Of a DNA stretch of 64,000 bases, positions 53,370 through 63,007 are shown piece after piece. A program made the translations under genes and the position numbers. The notes beneath the pieces are model-generated. The model searched no databases. It saw nothing but the letters and a program-made list of their open reading frames with translations, and was not told the DNA's origin. The DNA is taken from positions 682,001-746,000 of the forward strand of contig NZ_CP064187.1 of the NCBI RefSeq assembly GCF_015353075.1. The letters are read 5' to 3'. How positions within the stretch are numbered: position 1 is the first letter of the stretch; each line of letters starts with the position of its first letter. The DNA comes from Rhizobium sp. 007 (lineage in GTDB: Bacteria; Pseudomonadota; Alphaproteobacteria; Rhizobiales; Rhizobiaceae).

Positions 53370-54904
53370 CCGAAATCCTCACCCACCTTGCCGGCCGCCC
53401 GGTCATCGTCGGCAGCGGCATTGCCGGGCTGATGGCGGCGCTCACGCTGGCGCCGCAGCCGGTCGTCCTGATCACGCAAGCCGCCCTGGGCGCCGAGACC
53501 TCGAGCGCCTGGGCCCAGGGAGGCATCGCAGCAAGCATCGGCGCGGATGACAGCGCGGAACTGCACCTTGCCGATACGCTTGCTGCCGGTGACGGCCTAT
53601 GTGACCCTGAGACCGCCGCCGGAATCGTGAGCGAAGCGCCAGCGGTGATCGCGGCGCTTGAGAAATTAGGCGTCCGCTTTGATAGGAATGCCGAAGGTAG
53701 GCTAGCGCTCGGGCTGGAGGCCGCTCATTCCTGCCCGCGCATTGTACATGCCGAAGGCGACGGCTCCGGTGCCGCCATCATTCGCGCGCTGGTACGAGCC
53801 GTCTCGGCCACGCCGTCGATCACCGTGCTTGCCAATTTCGAAGTCCGGCGTCTGGCGCTCGCAGACGGTGCGATCGGCGGCGTCCTTTGCGCGTCCGGCG
53901 GAAAGGCTTTCATCGTGCCGACGCCGTATGTCCTCTTGGCAACCGGCGGCCTCGGCGGCCTCTACGACGCGACGACCAATCCGGTCATCAATTTCGGCCA
54001 GGGCATCGTCCTCGCTGCAAGGGCAGGCGCCGTGCTTGCGGATATGGAATTCGTGCAATTCCACCCGACGGCACTCCGCTCGAAGCGCCGGCCGCTGGCG
54101 CTCGTCAGCGAAGCGGTGCGCGGCGAAGGGGCTATGCTGGTCAACGAGCGCGGCGAGCGCTTCATGGCGGATCAGCCTGCTCAGGAACTTGCACCGCGCG
54201 ACGTGGTGGCGCGCGCGATCAGCGCCGAGATCGCCCGCGGCGGCAAGGTCTATCTCGATGCCCGCGAGGCCCTCGGCGCTCGCTTTTCAAGCCGCTTTCC
54301 GGTGATCGATACTCTCTGCCGCGAAGCCGGGGTCGATCCGGCGCGGCAGCTGATCCCGGTTGCACCGGCCGTGCATTACCACATGGGCGGTGTCGCCACG
54401 GACAAGAACGGCCGCAGTTCCCTCCCTAGCCTCTGGGTCGCCGGCGAAGCAGCATCGACTGGCCTGCACGGCGCCAACCGCCTTGCCAGCAATTCGCTGC
54501 TCGAAGCCGCGGTCATGGGCATGCGCTCGGCCCGGGATATCGCCGGCACGACCGTATCCCTGCGGCCAACAGTGATCGAAGCGCTGCCGCCGCAACCCGA
54601 CGCATCGCCGATCCGGCGGATTGTCTCCGCGCATCTCGGCGTGCTGCGGAACGGTGGTACGATCCATGGCGCGATCGGCGCGCTCCTGCCCTTCGTCGAG
54701 AAGGAGGGGCCGGCAACGGATCCTGCCACCGTCGCGCTGTTGATTGCCGCCTTTGCGGCGCTGCGGACGGAGTCGCGCGGTGCCCATGCCCGAACCGATT
54801 TTCCGCTCAAGCACGTGCATGCAAAGCGCCAAAAGATGAATTTTCCTCAGGTTTTAAGCTTTGCGCGGGCCGTTGCATCCGACCCCCTTGCCAGGAGTGC
54901 CTGA
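53366..54904 (+). CDS. nadB: L-aspartate oxidase
   Basis: 512 residues from ATG 53366, which overlaps the nadA stop; longer upstream frame lies inside nadA. FAD enzyme that makes iminoaspartate for NadA. FAD loop [16 protein letters not shown] (about 14-29); [29 protein letters not shown], and [45 protein letters not shown] are the succinate-dehydrogenase-flavoprotein features specific to NadB. Confidence 0.97.
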   Translation: MTEILTHLAGRPVIVGSGIAGLMAALTLAPQPVVLITQAALGAETSSAWAQGGIAASIGADDSAELHLADTLAAGDGLCDPETAAGIVSEAPAVIAALEKLGVRFDRNAEGRLALGLEAAHSCPRIVHAEGDGSGAAIIRALVRAVSATPSITVLANFEVRRLALADGAIGGVLCASGGKAFIVPTPYVLLATGGLGGLYDATTNPVINFGQGIVLAARAGAVLADMEFVQFHPTALRSKRRPLALVSEAVRGEGAMLVNERGERFMADQPAQELAPRDVVARAISAEIARGGKVYLDAREALGARFSSRFPVIDTLCREAGVDPARQLIPVAPAVHYHMGGVATDKNGRSSLPSLWVAGEAASTGLHGANRLASNSLLEAAVMGMRSARDIAGTTVSLRPTVIEALPPQPDASPIRRIVSAHLGVLRNGGTIHGAIGALLPFVEKEGPATDPATVALLIAAFAALRTESRGAHARTDFPLKHVHAKRQKMNFPQVLSFARAVASDPLARSA

Positions 54905-54905
54905 C

Positions 54906-55769
54906 ATGACGCTTGTTCCCCTGCCTCGGCTGCTGATCGAGTCGCCCGTCCGCAATGCGCTGCTGGAAGATCTCGGCCTTGCTGGCGATATCACCTCGGC
55001 TGCCGTCATTCCGCACGATCACCGCTCCACGGTCGTCATGGTGTCCCGCCAGCCGGGCGTGATCGCTGGGCTCGACGCTGCCGCGCTGGCGTTTGAGCTT
55101 GTCGATCCCGCGATCATCATGACCCCTCATGTCGAGGACGGCGCGGCGGTGAAACCCGGGGACGTCATCGCCACGATCGAAGGTCGCTCGCGCGCCATTT
55201 TGACCGGAGAGCGGACGGCGCTGAACTTTCTCGGCCATCTTTCGGGCATCGCCACGGTGACGGCCGGGATCGTGGCCGCGATCGGCGGTACGAATGCCTC
55301 GGTCGCCTGCACCCGCAAGACGACGCCGGGACTGCGCGCCCTGGAGAAATATGCCGTGCGCGCCGGTGGCGGCGTCAACCATCGCTTCGCGCTTTCCGAT
55401 GCCGTGCTGATCAAAGACAATCATGTCGCCATTGCCGGCGGCGTCGCCGAGGCCATTTGCCGGGCCGAGGCCGGTGCCGGCCATATGGTGAAGATCGAAG
55501 TCGAGGTCGATACGCTCGACCAGTTGCGTGAAGCGATGGAGACCGGCGTGGATGCCGTCCTGCTCGACAATATGACCCCGGACCAGCTTCGCCGGGCGGT
55601 TGAAATCGTCGCCGGCCGTGCGATCACCGAAGCTTCCGGGCGGGTGACGCCGGAAACCGCAGGTGCGATTGCCGCTTCCGGCGTCGATCTGATCTCGGTC
55701 GGCTGGCTGACGCACAGCGCGCCGACGCTGGACATCGGGCTCGATTGGAAATCCAGCCAATCGGAATAG
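54906..55769 (+). CDS. nadC: nicotinate-nucleotide pyrophosphorylase (quinolinate phosphoribosyltransferase)
   Basis: 287 residues from ATG 54906, one base after the nadB stop, with CAGGAG upstream. Converts quinolinate and PRPP to nicotinate mononucleotide. Family features: ALLEDLGLAGDITSAAVIP, GERTALNFLGHLSGIATVTA, CTRKTTPGLRALEKYAVRAGGGVNHRFALSDAVLIKDNHVA and VDLISVGWLTHSAPTLDIGLDW. Last gene of the NAD operon. Confidence 0.97.
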   Translation: MTLVPLPRLLIESPVRNALLEDLGLAGDITSAAVIPHDHRSTVVMVSRQPGVIAGLDAAALAFELVDPAIIMTPHVEDGAAVKPGDVIATIEGRSRAILTGERTALNFLGHLSGIATVTAGIVAAIGGTNASVACTRKTTPGLRALEKYAVRAGGGVNHRFALSDAVLIKDNHVAIAGGVAEAICRAEAGAGHMVKIEVEVDTLDQLREAMETGVDAVLLDNMTPDQLRRAVEIVAGRAITEASGRVTPETAGAIAASGVDLISVGWLTHSAPTLDIGLDWKSSQSE

Positions 55770-55790
55770 GGTGATCGAACTGTCGTTGGT

Positions 55791-56450
55791 TCAGACCGGC
55801 TCTTTCGAGCGTATCGCCTGCATGGCGAGATAGGCCGGGCGGGACTGGCAGCGCTTCAGCCAGGCGTTAACCTTCGGATGAGCGTCGAACAGTGCCTGTT
55901 CCGTCTGGCCATAGCGCAGCACTTCCGCAACGTTGAGATCGGCAACGGTGAAGCGGTCGCCGACGATCCACTCCTTGTTGGCGAGGTGCTTTTCCAGCAC
56001 CGCGAGGGGGCGCTTCATGGAGCGGCAGGCGACGTCGATCGTGGCCTTTCCGGCTTCGGTGTTTTCGTGCTCGTTGTCATAGGTCACGACGATCCTTACC
56101 GTATGCGGCTCGAGTTCCGCCAGCGCCCAGATGGTCCACATCGTCAGCAAACCGTCCTCCTCGACGGTTTTGCCGGAAATCGGACCGCCGTGCTTGCGCA
56201 CGAGATAGAGATTGATCGCCAGCGACTCGTGCATCACCAGCTCGCCGTCCTTGATCGAGGGGATCCGCGCCATCGGATTGATGGCGATGAATTCGGGCGA
56301 GAGCGTATTGATCGGTGCGTCCGGCGCCAGCGGATTGGCAAGCCGCTTCGCCTGGATCACCGGAACGGAGGTGAAGGCGATGCCGAGTTCCTCTGCCGTC
56401 CAGTAGACGCGCGCAGCGCGCGAACGGTAAACGCCGTAGATTGTCAGCAT
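55791..56450 (-). CDS. glutathione S-transferase family protein
   Basis: 219 residues. N-terminal MLTIYGVYRSRAARVYWTAEELGIAFTSVPVI with the Ser/Arg pair typical of bacterial GSTs, GSH-site INPMARIPSIKDGELVMHESLAINLYLV, and the helical C-terminal domain EWIVGDRFTVADLNVAEVL. Substrate unknown. Convergent with nadC; it is distinct in sequence from the GST at 49331. Confidence 0.92.
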   Translation of the reverse strand: MLTIYGVYRSRAARVYWTAEELGIAFTSVPVIQAKRLANPLAPDAPINTLSPEFIAINPMARIPSIKDGELVMHESLAINLYLVRKHGGPISGKTVEEDGLLTMWTIWALAELEPHTVRIVVTYDNEHENTEAGKATIDVACRSMKRPLAVLEKHLANKEWIVGDRFTVADLNVAEVLRYGQTEQALFDAHPKVNAWLKRCQSRPAYLAMQAIRSKEPV

Positions 56451-56546
56451 GCTTGTCCCCCTTGAACGTTGCGCGCAAATTAGAGCGCGGCCGGGCGAAG
56501 CGAAAGCGGCTGGTCCTGATGGATCAATGAAAGCTTTTGATGCATC

Positions 56547-57872
56547 CTAGCTGATGCGGTTCCGTTCGATGGAGAGATGCGGGTATCGCTCGCTCCCCGC
56601 TTGCGTGAGATCCCCGGAGACCTTTTTTTCCCATTCGAAGCCTAAGACTGCGCCCTCGGTCATTTCCTGGAAGACGTTGTCGGTGATCACCGCCGTGCCT
56701 GAACCCTCCGCCACCGAGACCGCACAGCCGACAGGCGCCTTGCGTACGACATTTCCGGTGACAACGAGATTGCGCAGATATGGCCCCCAGCCGAGCTGCA
56801 TCGCCCAGAGCGGCGCGTTTTCGATGACATTGCCCGAGATGGTCGTGTCGGCTTCCGCGGCAATTCCGATGCCGAAACCGACCTCGGATTTGTAGGGGCC
56901 GTCGCGCCTCAGGTTCCGCACGATGTTGCCGATGACGGTGGCTAACCTTCCGCCTTCGTTGAAATTGGCGATCGAGATGCCGTTCGCAGCACCATCGACG
57001 AGGTTGGCGGATAAGACGGCGCCTTGAAAATCGAACTCTGCATAGATCGCCGTCTCGCCGGAGCGCAGGCATTGATTGCCGGTGATCTGCACGTTGTCGG
57101 CGGAATTGGCCCGCACGGCGGTAAAGGCGCAATCGGAAATCTGGTTATTTGCCACCATCACGCCGCCGGCGCGGAAGACATTGATGCCGTTGCCGTTCTG
57201 CCCCGTGCCGCCGTCATCCGCCCTAATGCGCCTAACGCGGTTGCCGGTAACGACGGTGCCATCCTGGCCCTTTTCCCAGCGGTGCACGAGGATGCCGCCA
57301 TTGCCGCAATCGGCAACCGTGTTTCCGGTGATCGCAAGCCCGGTGGAATCGACTGCGAAGATACCGGCCTGCGCCACCCCTGAAATACGGCTGCGTTCGA
57401 TCCGGCCGCCGCAGCGCTCCAGGCGCAGGCCATGCTTGCCGGCCTCGGCAATTTCGCAGTTGTCGATCTGCACGTCGGCAATGCCGGTCAACTGCACGAG
57501 GCCGCTATTGTCCTCGCCGCTCATCCCGCCGCCACCCTCGATGACGATGCCGGAAAGCTCGATGCGCCGGGCGCCCTCCGCCGAATTGACACTGCCTTGA
57601 TGAAGAATCCGCGACGCACCCGGAACGCCGATAATGCGGGCATTGTCCGGTAGCACGAGGTTCGAAGCTTCATAGGTCCCGGCCGGAAGATAAAGAGGCG
57701 TGTCGCTGCGTGCCGCCTCGTCGATCAGAGCCTGCAGCCCGCTCTTTGCCGCGCCGGATGCATCCAGCGCCCCGCGCAGTGCGGGCCGTTTTGACGTAGC
57801 GAAGGCGCGACCGGCCATCGGCAGGACCAAAGCCGCACCGACAAAGCCGAGCATATCGCGCCGCAGATACAT
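56547..57872 (-). CDS. Tat-exported right-handed beta-helix protein (TIGR03808-like)
   Basis: 441 residues from ATG 57872, with GAAAGG seven bases upstream; two upstream in-frame ATG codons (57893, 57896) are possible. The N terminus MYLRRDMLGFVGAALVLPMAGRAFA carries a twin-arginine signal and AxA cleavage site. The remainder is a series of parallel beta-helix turns (repeated G-N-x-V / I-x-G-N pattern, e.g. LAITGNTVADCGNGGILV, VQITGNQCLRSGETAIYAEF), as in pectate-lyase-like proteins. It matches, from memory, the family of Tat-translocated repeat proteins of unknown function. A carbohydrate-binding or lyase role is possible. Confidence 0.87.
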   Translation of the reverse strand: MYLRRDMLGFVGAALVLPMAGRAFATSKRPALRGALDASGAAKSGLQALIDEAARSDTPLYLPAGTYEASNLVLPDNARIIGVPGASRILHQGSVNSAEGARRIELSGIVIEGGGGMSGEDNSGLVQLTGIADVQIDNCEIAEAGKHGLRLERCGGRIERSRISGVAQAGIFAVDSTGLAITGNTVADCGNGGILVHRWEKGQDGTVVTGNRVRRIRADDGGTGQNGNGINVFRAGGVMVANNQISDCAFTAVRANSADNVQITGNQCLRSGETAIYAEFDFQGAVLSANLVDGAANGISIANFNEGGRLATVIGNIVRNLRRDGPYKSEVGFGIGIAAEADTTISGNVIENAPLWAMQLGWGPYLRNLVVTGNVVRKAPVGCAVSVAEGSGTAVITDNVFQEMTEGAVLGFEWEKKVSGDLTQAGSERYPHLSIERNRIS

Positions 57873-57956
57873 CAAGGAGCCTTTCGCCGTCATCATTCGT
57901 GCCAAACGAATATATGTTCTGACACAGAATCCTTGCCGCGAAGTATCTTGGGGAGC

Positions 57957-58931
57957 CTAATTTTCCCTGAGCTTGCCGATCGCCTCGATCTCGTTCGTCC
58001 AGATGCCGCCGGAATAATCGGCAGGCAGCTTTTCCAGCATTTCGGGCGTATCGATCCCCGTCGAAAAATCGCCGCCGCGATAAGGGCCGAGCGCAAAGAC
58101 CACGCTGTTTCCAGCCTCCATGCGATTGAGGAAACGGTCCGGCCAGCCCCAGAGCCACGGAGCGATATTGACCGGCACCAGCATCATCGTGTTCTTGCAG
58201 GCTTGCGGCACCATGCCCGTCCAGCCGTAGCCGATATAGCCGAGCAGGCAGGCTTTGAGGCTTGCGCGCGATGCCGTCTTGATGTCCGGCGCCAGGCGGC
58301 GGATGGTTTCGATGGGCTCGTCGCCGCCATAGACCATGATCAGTTCCCGGCGCTCGGCGGGCAGGGCATTGAGGACGACAGCCAGTTTCTCGCCTTCGGA
58401 CGGATCCCGGCTTTTGACATTGATCAGCAGCCGCCTGTCCGGAAACGTCTGAAGCACCTCCGCAAGCGTCGGCATCTGGCCGATGCCGGTACCTCGGAAA
58501 GGAAAGGTCTTCCCGCCGTCGGCCGTATAGCCGTAGCCGATATCGAGCGCCTTCATCTCCGCCATCGCGTGCTCGCGGGTGACGCCGTGCCCGTTCGTGC
58601 GGCAGTCGAGCGTCCAGTCGTGGAAGATCGCGAATTCCCCATCCGTCGTCGGATGGACATCGACCTCGACGATATCCGCACCCAGATCGAAGCCTGCGCG
58701 CATCGAGCGGATGGTATTTTCCAGATAGTCGTGCTTCGGCGGCAGCATGCGCGCCGCCGTGCAGGTGTCGTTCGTCAAATTGCGCTCGTCGAAACGCTGC
58801 GCGATCCCGCGATGTGCCAGCAGCACCGGCTTGCCCTCCTGGTGCGATGCCAAAAGATTGGTATTGTTCAGATAAACGGCTGCGGCGAAGACGGCGATTG
58901 CCGCTATGCTATAACGCAATTTCTTTCTCAA
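57957..58931 (-). CDS. glycerophosphodiester phosphodiesterase family protein, exported or membrane-anchored
   Basis: 324 residues. An N-terminal hydrophobic segment (about 7-22) can act as signal or anchor. The GDPD catalytic set is present: H40-R41 (LLAHRG), E71 (YLENT), E89 and D91 (VEVDVHPTTDG) and H104 (IFHDWTLDCRTNGHG). Later LLINVKSRDPSEG resembles the third metal-site region. Releases alcohol and glycerol phosphate from phospholipid head groups. It precedes, by 84 bases, the Tat beta-helix gene on the same strand. Confidence 0.9.
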   Translation of the reverse strand: MRKKLRYSIAAIAVFAAAVYLNNTNLLASHQEGKPVLLAHRGIAQRFDERNLTNDTCTAARMLPPKHDYLENTIRSMRAGFDLGADIVEVDVHPTTDGEFAIFHDWTLDCRTNGHGVTREHAMAEMKALDIGYGYTADGGKTFPFRGTGIGQMPTLAEVLQTFPDRRLLINVKSRDPSEGEKLAVVLNALPAERRELIMVYGGDEPIETIRRLAPDIKTASRASLKACLLGYIGYGWTGMVPQACKNTMMLVPVNIAPWLWGWPDRFLNRMEAGNSVVFALGPYRGGDFSTGIDTPEMLEKLPADYSGGIWTNEIEAIGKLREN

Positions 58932-59063
58932 AACGGTTCCCTCCCAACGAATGTGGCGAATCGCTAAGGCGAGATTTGGGTCGATCTGCGGCAGCCGGCG
59001 GCAGGCAGACGGAATTGCGGGAAGCTACTGGCTCTCCGCCCATTTCCCGCTATCTTCCCGTTG

Positions 59064-60077
59064 ATGATGCGACCCGATGCTCTTCTTTTTCCGGCTCCCG
59101 AAGGGCTTTATTGCCCGCAGGGCGGATTCTATGTCGATCCGGTGCGGCCGGTGGAGCAGGCGCTCGTTACTCATGGCCATTCCGATCATGCCCGCCCGGG
59201 CCACCGGCATGTTCTCGCGACGCGCCAGACGCTCGACATCATGCGCCTGCGCTGCGGCGACGGGTTCTGTGGCAGCGAGCAGGCCGTCGGCTTCGGCGAA
59301 GAGCTGGATTTGAACGGCGTCAAGGTAAGCTTCCATCCGGCAGGCCATGTCCTCGGCTCTGCTCAGATCGCGATTGAAAAGAGCGGCACCCGCATCGTCG
59401 TTTCCGGCGATTACAAGCGCCGTCCGGACCCGACCTGTGCGGCCTATGTGCCGGTGCCCTGCGATGTCTTCATCACCGAAGCGACCTTCGGGCTGCCGGT
59501 GTTCCATCATCCCGATCCGATGGAGGAGATCGGCAAGCTGCTTGCCTCGCTCCGGCAGTTTCCGGAGCGCACGCATCTGATCGGTGCCTATGCGCTTGGC
59601 AAGGCCCAGCGCGTCATCCGTCTGCTGCGCGATGCCGGTTACGGCGAGCCGATCTATATCCACGGGGCCATGGAACGGCTCTGCGAATATTATGTCGGGC
59701 AGGGCGTCGACCTCGGCGACCTGCGGCCGGCCACCGTTGAAAGCCGCGACAAATCCGCCTTCAAGGGCGCCGTCGTCGTCGGTCCGTCTTCGGCCTTCGC
59801 CGATCGCTGGGCGCGCCGCTTCAACGAACCGCTCCCCGCCTTCGCCTCCGGCTGGATGATGGTGCGCCAGCGCGCCAAGCAGCAGGGTGTCGAGCTGCCG
59901 CTCGTCATCTCCGACCATTGCGACTGGCCGGAACTCACCCAGACGATTACCGAACTCAGCCCCGCCGAAGTCTGGGTCACCCACGGCCGCGAGGAAGCGC
60001 TCGTCCGCTGGTGCGAACTGCAAGGCATCAAGGCGAGGCCGCTGCATCTGGTGGGTTATGAGGACGAGGGGGATTGA
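59064..60077 (+). CDS. ligase-associated DNA exonuclease (MBL fold)
   Basis: 337 residues from ATG 59064 (a TTG precedes it and a second ATG follows). Beta-CASP-like MBL nuclease with zinc motif H37-G-H39-S-D41-H42 (THGHSDHARPGH), HPAGHVLGSAQI, VSGDYKRRPDPTC and ISDHCDWPEL. This family is nearly always next to an ATP-dependent DNA ligase, as here, and is thought to trim DNA ends. Its work is in a repair pathway separate from the main LigA. The ligase starts 223 bases later, after an inverted repeat. Confidence 0.92.
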   Translation: MMRPDALLFPAPEGLYCPQGGFYVDPVRPVEQALVTHGHSDHARPGHRHVLATRQTLDIMRLRCGDGFCGSEQAVGFGEELDLNGVKVSFHPAGHVLGSAQIAIEKSGTRIVVSGDYKRRPDPTCAAYVPVPCDVFITEATFGLPVFHHPDPMEEIGKLLASLRQFPERTHLIGAYALGKAQRVIRLLRDAGYGEPIYIHGAMERLCEYYVGQGVDLGDLRPATVESRDKSAFKGAVVVGPSSAFADRWARRFNEPLPAFASGWMMVRQRAKQQGVELPLVISDHCDWPELTQTITELSPAEVWVTHGREEALVRWCELQGIKARPLHLVGYEDEGD

Positions 60078-60103
60078 GGAAGATGTGTGGGACTATTCGC
60101 AAC

Positions 60104-60261
60104 GACCCCTCCCCAACCCTTGACCAGAAGGGGCAGGGGTTACGATGCGGCTCCCTTTCGCCCCAATACAGCGTCGCTTCGTGCTGCATCGTTGCGAATG
60201 GGACGCGGTGGGCACGGCGTCTAAGCCGCTCCTCCTTGTTGGGAGGGGTTGGGGAGGGGTC
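60104..60261. repeat. 158-base inverted-repeat element before the DNA ligase gene
   Basis: GACCCCTCCCCAACCC (60104-60119) and its exact complement GGGTTGGGGAGGGGTC (60246-60261) bound the element. A second pair, ATTCGCAACGA (60095-60105) and TCGTTGCGAAT (60189-60199), is interleaved. It resembles the GC-rich rhizobial intergenic repeats but is longer and has a different inner part. Confidence 0.8.
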
Positions 60262-60300
60262 TTCAGAAGAAATGGCTTCTCGACCGGCCGGAGCGGCCCC

Positions 60301-61947
60301 ATGAAACCCTTCGCCGATCTCCTCGACCGTCTCGTCCTGACGCCCAGCCGCAACGGCAAGCTGAAGCTCCTGACCGACTATTTCCGCGACACACCCGACC
60401 CGGACCGCGGCTATGGCCTTGCGGCGATCGCCGGCACGCTCGAAGTGCGCAACGTCAAGCCTGCCATGCTCCGCGATCTGACGCTTGAGCGGATGGACGA
60501 GGTGCTGTTCCGCTACTCCTACGACTATGTCGGCGACCTCGCCGAAACGATCTCGCTCGTCTGGGACAACGAAAAGGACATCGAGCGCTCCGCCTTCGTC
60601 CAGCCACGCCTCGGCGAGGTCATCACCCGTATGAATTCGCTCGGCCGCACCGAGGTTCGCAGTTTCGTGCGCGATACGCTGGACCGGCTGGATCCGTCTG
60701 GCCGCTTCGCCTTCATCAAGCTTGCCACCGGCGCCATGCGCATCGGCGTCTCGGCACGGCTTGCCAAGCAGGCGCTGTCCGATCTCGGTGGAAAGGACGT
60801 GATCGAGATCGAGACGCTATGGCACGGTCTGGAGCCGCCCTATGAATCACTTTTCGAATGGCTGGAGGGCAGGGGCGGCAAGCCAGTGCTCGCGACGCCC
60901 GCGATCTTCCATTCCGTCATGCTCGCCCATCCGGTGGAAGACAACGATCTCACCAGCCTCGACCCGGCGGATTATGCGGCGGAATGGAAGTGGGACGGTA
61001 TCCGGGTCCAGCTTTCCCGCTCCGGCGAAACGCGCAAGATCTATTCACGCTCCGGCGACGACATCTCCAATGCCTTCCCGGATATTCTGGAGTCCATCAG
61101 CTTCAACGGCGTGCTCGACGGCGAACTGCTCGTCGGCGGAACCGCACGCTCGAACAGCCCGACGAGAACCTTTTCCGACCTTCAGCAGCGATTGAACCGC
61201 AAGACGGTGACGGCGAAGATGCTCGACGAATACCCGGCCTTCATCCGTGCCTACGACCTGCTGTTCGACGGCGAAGAGGATGTGCGCGGCCATAGCTTCA
61301 TCGACCGCCGCGACCGGCTCTCGGAGATTATCGAGCAGGCGCCGCACGATCGGTTCGACCTCTCGCCGCTCGTCGCCTTTTCGACATGGGAGGAATTGGA
61401 CGAGCTGCGGACTTCGCCGCCCGACCCGGTGATCGAGGGCGTGATGATCAAACGTCGGGACAGCATCTATCAGGCGGGCCGCATGAAGGGCCCGTGGTTC
61501 AAGTGGAAGCGCAATCCTTACAACGTCGACGCCGTCTTGATGTATGCCCAGCGTGGCCATGGCAAGCGCTCGAGCTACTATTCCGATTTCACCTTTGGTG
61601 TCTGGGCCGAGACGCCGGACGGCGAACAGCTGGTGCCCGTCGGCAAGGCCTATTTCGGTTTCACCGATCAGGAATTGGAGCTGCTCGATAAATTCGTCCG
61701 CAACAACACCATCGAGCGTTTCGGTCCGGTTCGTGCCGTGCGCGCAGATCGGGAGTTCGGCTTCGTCGTCGAGGTCGCCTTCGAAGGCATCAACCGCTCG
61801 ACGCGGCACAAGTCCGGTGTGGCGATGCGCTTTCCGCGCATCTCCCGGCTACGGCCGGACAAGCCTTCCTATGAGGCAGACCGCCTCGAAACGCTGGTCG
61901 CGATGATCGACGAAAGCCGTGGAATAGGCCCGCCTGCGCGACAATGA
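60301..61947 (+). CDS. ATP-dependent DNA ligase (exonuclease-associated repair type)
   Basis: 548 residues from ATG 60301; an upstream extension of the frame runs through the repeat and is unlike the family. N-terminal DNA-binding helical domain (MKPFADLLDRLVLTPSRNGKLKLLTDYFRDTPDP), then the nucleotidyltransferase domain with adenylated lysine K230 in AAEWKWDGIRVQ, the LDGELLV motif III-like segment and VIEGVMIKRRDSIYQAGRMKGPWFKWKRNP (motifs IV-V), and an OB-fold end. This is the LigB-type ligase annotated in NCBI as cisplatin-damage-response ligase. It lacks the polymerase and phosphoesterase domains of LigD. Confidence 0.93.
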   Translation: MKPFADLLDRLVLTPSRNGKLKLLTDYFRDTPDPDRGYGLAAIAGTLEVRNVKPAMLRDLTLERMDEVLFRYSYDYVGDLAETISLVWDNEKDIERSAFVQPRLGEVITRMNSLGRTEVRSFVRDTLDRLDPSGRFAFIKLATGAMRIGVSARLAKQALSDLGGKDVIEIETLWHGLEPPYESLFEWLEGRGGKPVLATPAIFHSVMLAHPVEDNDLTSLDPADYAAEWKWDGIRVQLSRSGETRKIYSRSGDDISNAFPDILESISFNGVLDGELLVGGTARSNSPTRTFSDLQQRLNRKTVTAKMLDEYPAFIRAYDLLFDGEEDVRGHSFIDRRDRLSEIIEQAPHDRFDLSPLVAFSTWEELDELRTSPPDPVIEGVMIKRRDSIYQAGRMKGPWFKWKRNPYNVDAVLMYAQRGHGKRSSYYSDFTFGVWAETPDGEQLVPVGKAYFGFTDQELELLDKFVRNNTIERFGPVRAVRADREFGFVVEVAFEGINRSTRHKSGVAMRFPRISRLRPDKPSYEADRLETLVAMIDESRGIGPPARQ

Positions 61948-62039
61948 CGCAGGGCCGGATTTCAACGCAATATGTATTGGCCGAAATGCCGTTCTGGTGC
62001 AGATATTTGAGTGCCCCGGGGGCTATCGGGTGCTGTGTC

Positions 62040-62966
62040 ATGTCCTTTGACGACGATCGAAATGCCTTTTTCCGCAAACGCCGCGCTGTCCTCGCCGGTA
62101 TCGCGGGTGCCCTCATGCTCCCCCGCGCCGCCTCCGCCTTTAATGTTCCGGATCAGCCGCGCCTGATCACCCACGACTATGCCAAGGTTCGCCGCCGCTT
62201 CCGCACGAAGCTGCTGCAGAAGGGGCCCGCGCCGGACAAATACGAGGCATTGGCCACGCCGCCGGATGGCGAGCAGATATTCTACCGCTCGGGCGCTGGC
62301 GGCGAGCTCGAACTGGCGGCCTGGGTCAGCAAATACAAGCGCGGGCACCACGCAAAGCCCGGCGTGCTTTTCCTTCATGGCGGCAATGCCATGGGTGCTG
62401 GCCAGTGGCAGCTCCTGAAACCCTATGCCGAGGCGGGTTTCGTGGTGCTGATGCCGTCTGTCCGCGGTGAAAATGGCCAGATGGGCAATTTTTCCGGCTT
62501 CTACGACGAGGTGGACGACGTTCTTGCCGCCGCCGACCGGCTGGCGCATCTGCCGGGTGTGGACCCAAGCCGGCTTTTTGTGGCGGGCCACAGCATCGGC
62601 GGCACGCTGACTATGCTTGCCGCCATGAGCACGCACCGTTTCCGCGCCGCCGCCCCGATTTCCGGCAATCCGGACGCCTTCCGCTTCTTCAATCGCTACC
62701 CGCAGGACATGCGCTTCGACGACGGCAACAAGCACGAATTCGAGGTCCGCTCGGCGCTCTGCTACGCGCAAAGCTTCAAGTGCCCCGTCCACGTCGTTCA
62801 CGGCACGGAAGAGGATCAATTCAACGACCGTGCCGGCCTGCTCGCTGCCCGCGCCCGTGCGGCCGGTATCCGCATCGAGACCGATAGGGTGGCCGGCAAC
62901 CACACCTCCGCGCTGCCGGCCGAGATCGAGCAAAGCATCCGTTTTTTCCGTGGGGTGGCCGCTTGA
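62040..62966 (+). CDS. alpha/beta hydrolase with export signal
   Basis: 308 residues from ATG 62040. N-terminal signal with a RKRR motif (FFRKRRAVLAGIAGALMLPRAASA), possibly Tat. The hydrolase domain has VLFLHGGNAMGAGQW as oxyanion loop, the nucleophile elbow GHSIGG (about 182-187), aspartate in HGTEEDQF and histidine in GNHTSALP. It is closest to prolyl-oligopeptidase or dienelactone-hydrolase-like esterases. Substrate unknown. Divergence in its context (DNA repair genes before, cell-wall gene after) says little. Confidence 0.85.
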   Translation: MSFDDDRNAFFRKRRAVLAGIAGALMLPRAASAFNVPDQPRLITHDYAKVRRRFRTKLLQKGPAPDKYEALATPPDGEQIFYRSGAGGELELAAWVSKYKRGHHAKPGVLFLHGGNAMGAGQWQLLKPYAEAGFVVLMPSVRGENGQMGNFSGFYDEVDDVLAAADRLAHLPGVDPSRLFVAGHSIGGTLTMLAAMSTHRFRAAAPISGNPDAFRFFNRYPQDMRFDDGNKHEFEVRSALCYAQSFKCPVHVVHGTEEDQFNDRAGLLAARARAAGIRIETDRVAGNHTSALPAEIEQSIRFFRGVAA

Positions 62967-63007
62967 ACGCGTCTTCAATTTTCGCCGCGACGGTCTATAT
63001 TGGACGC

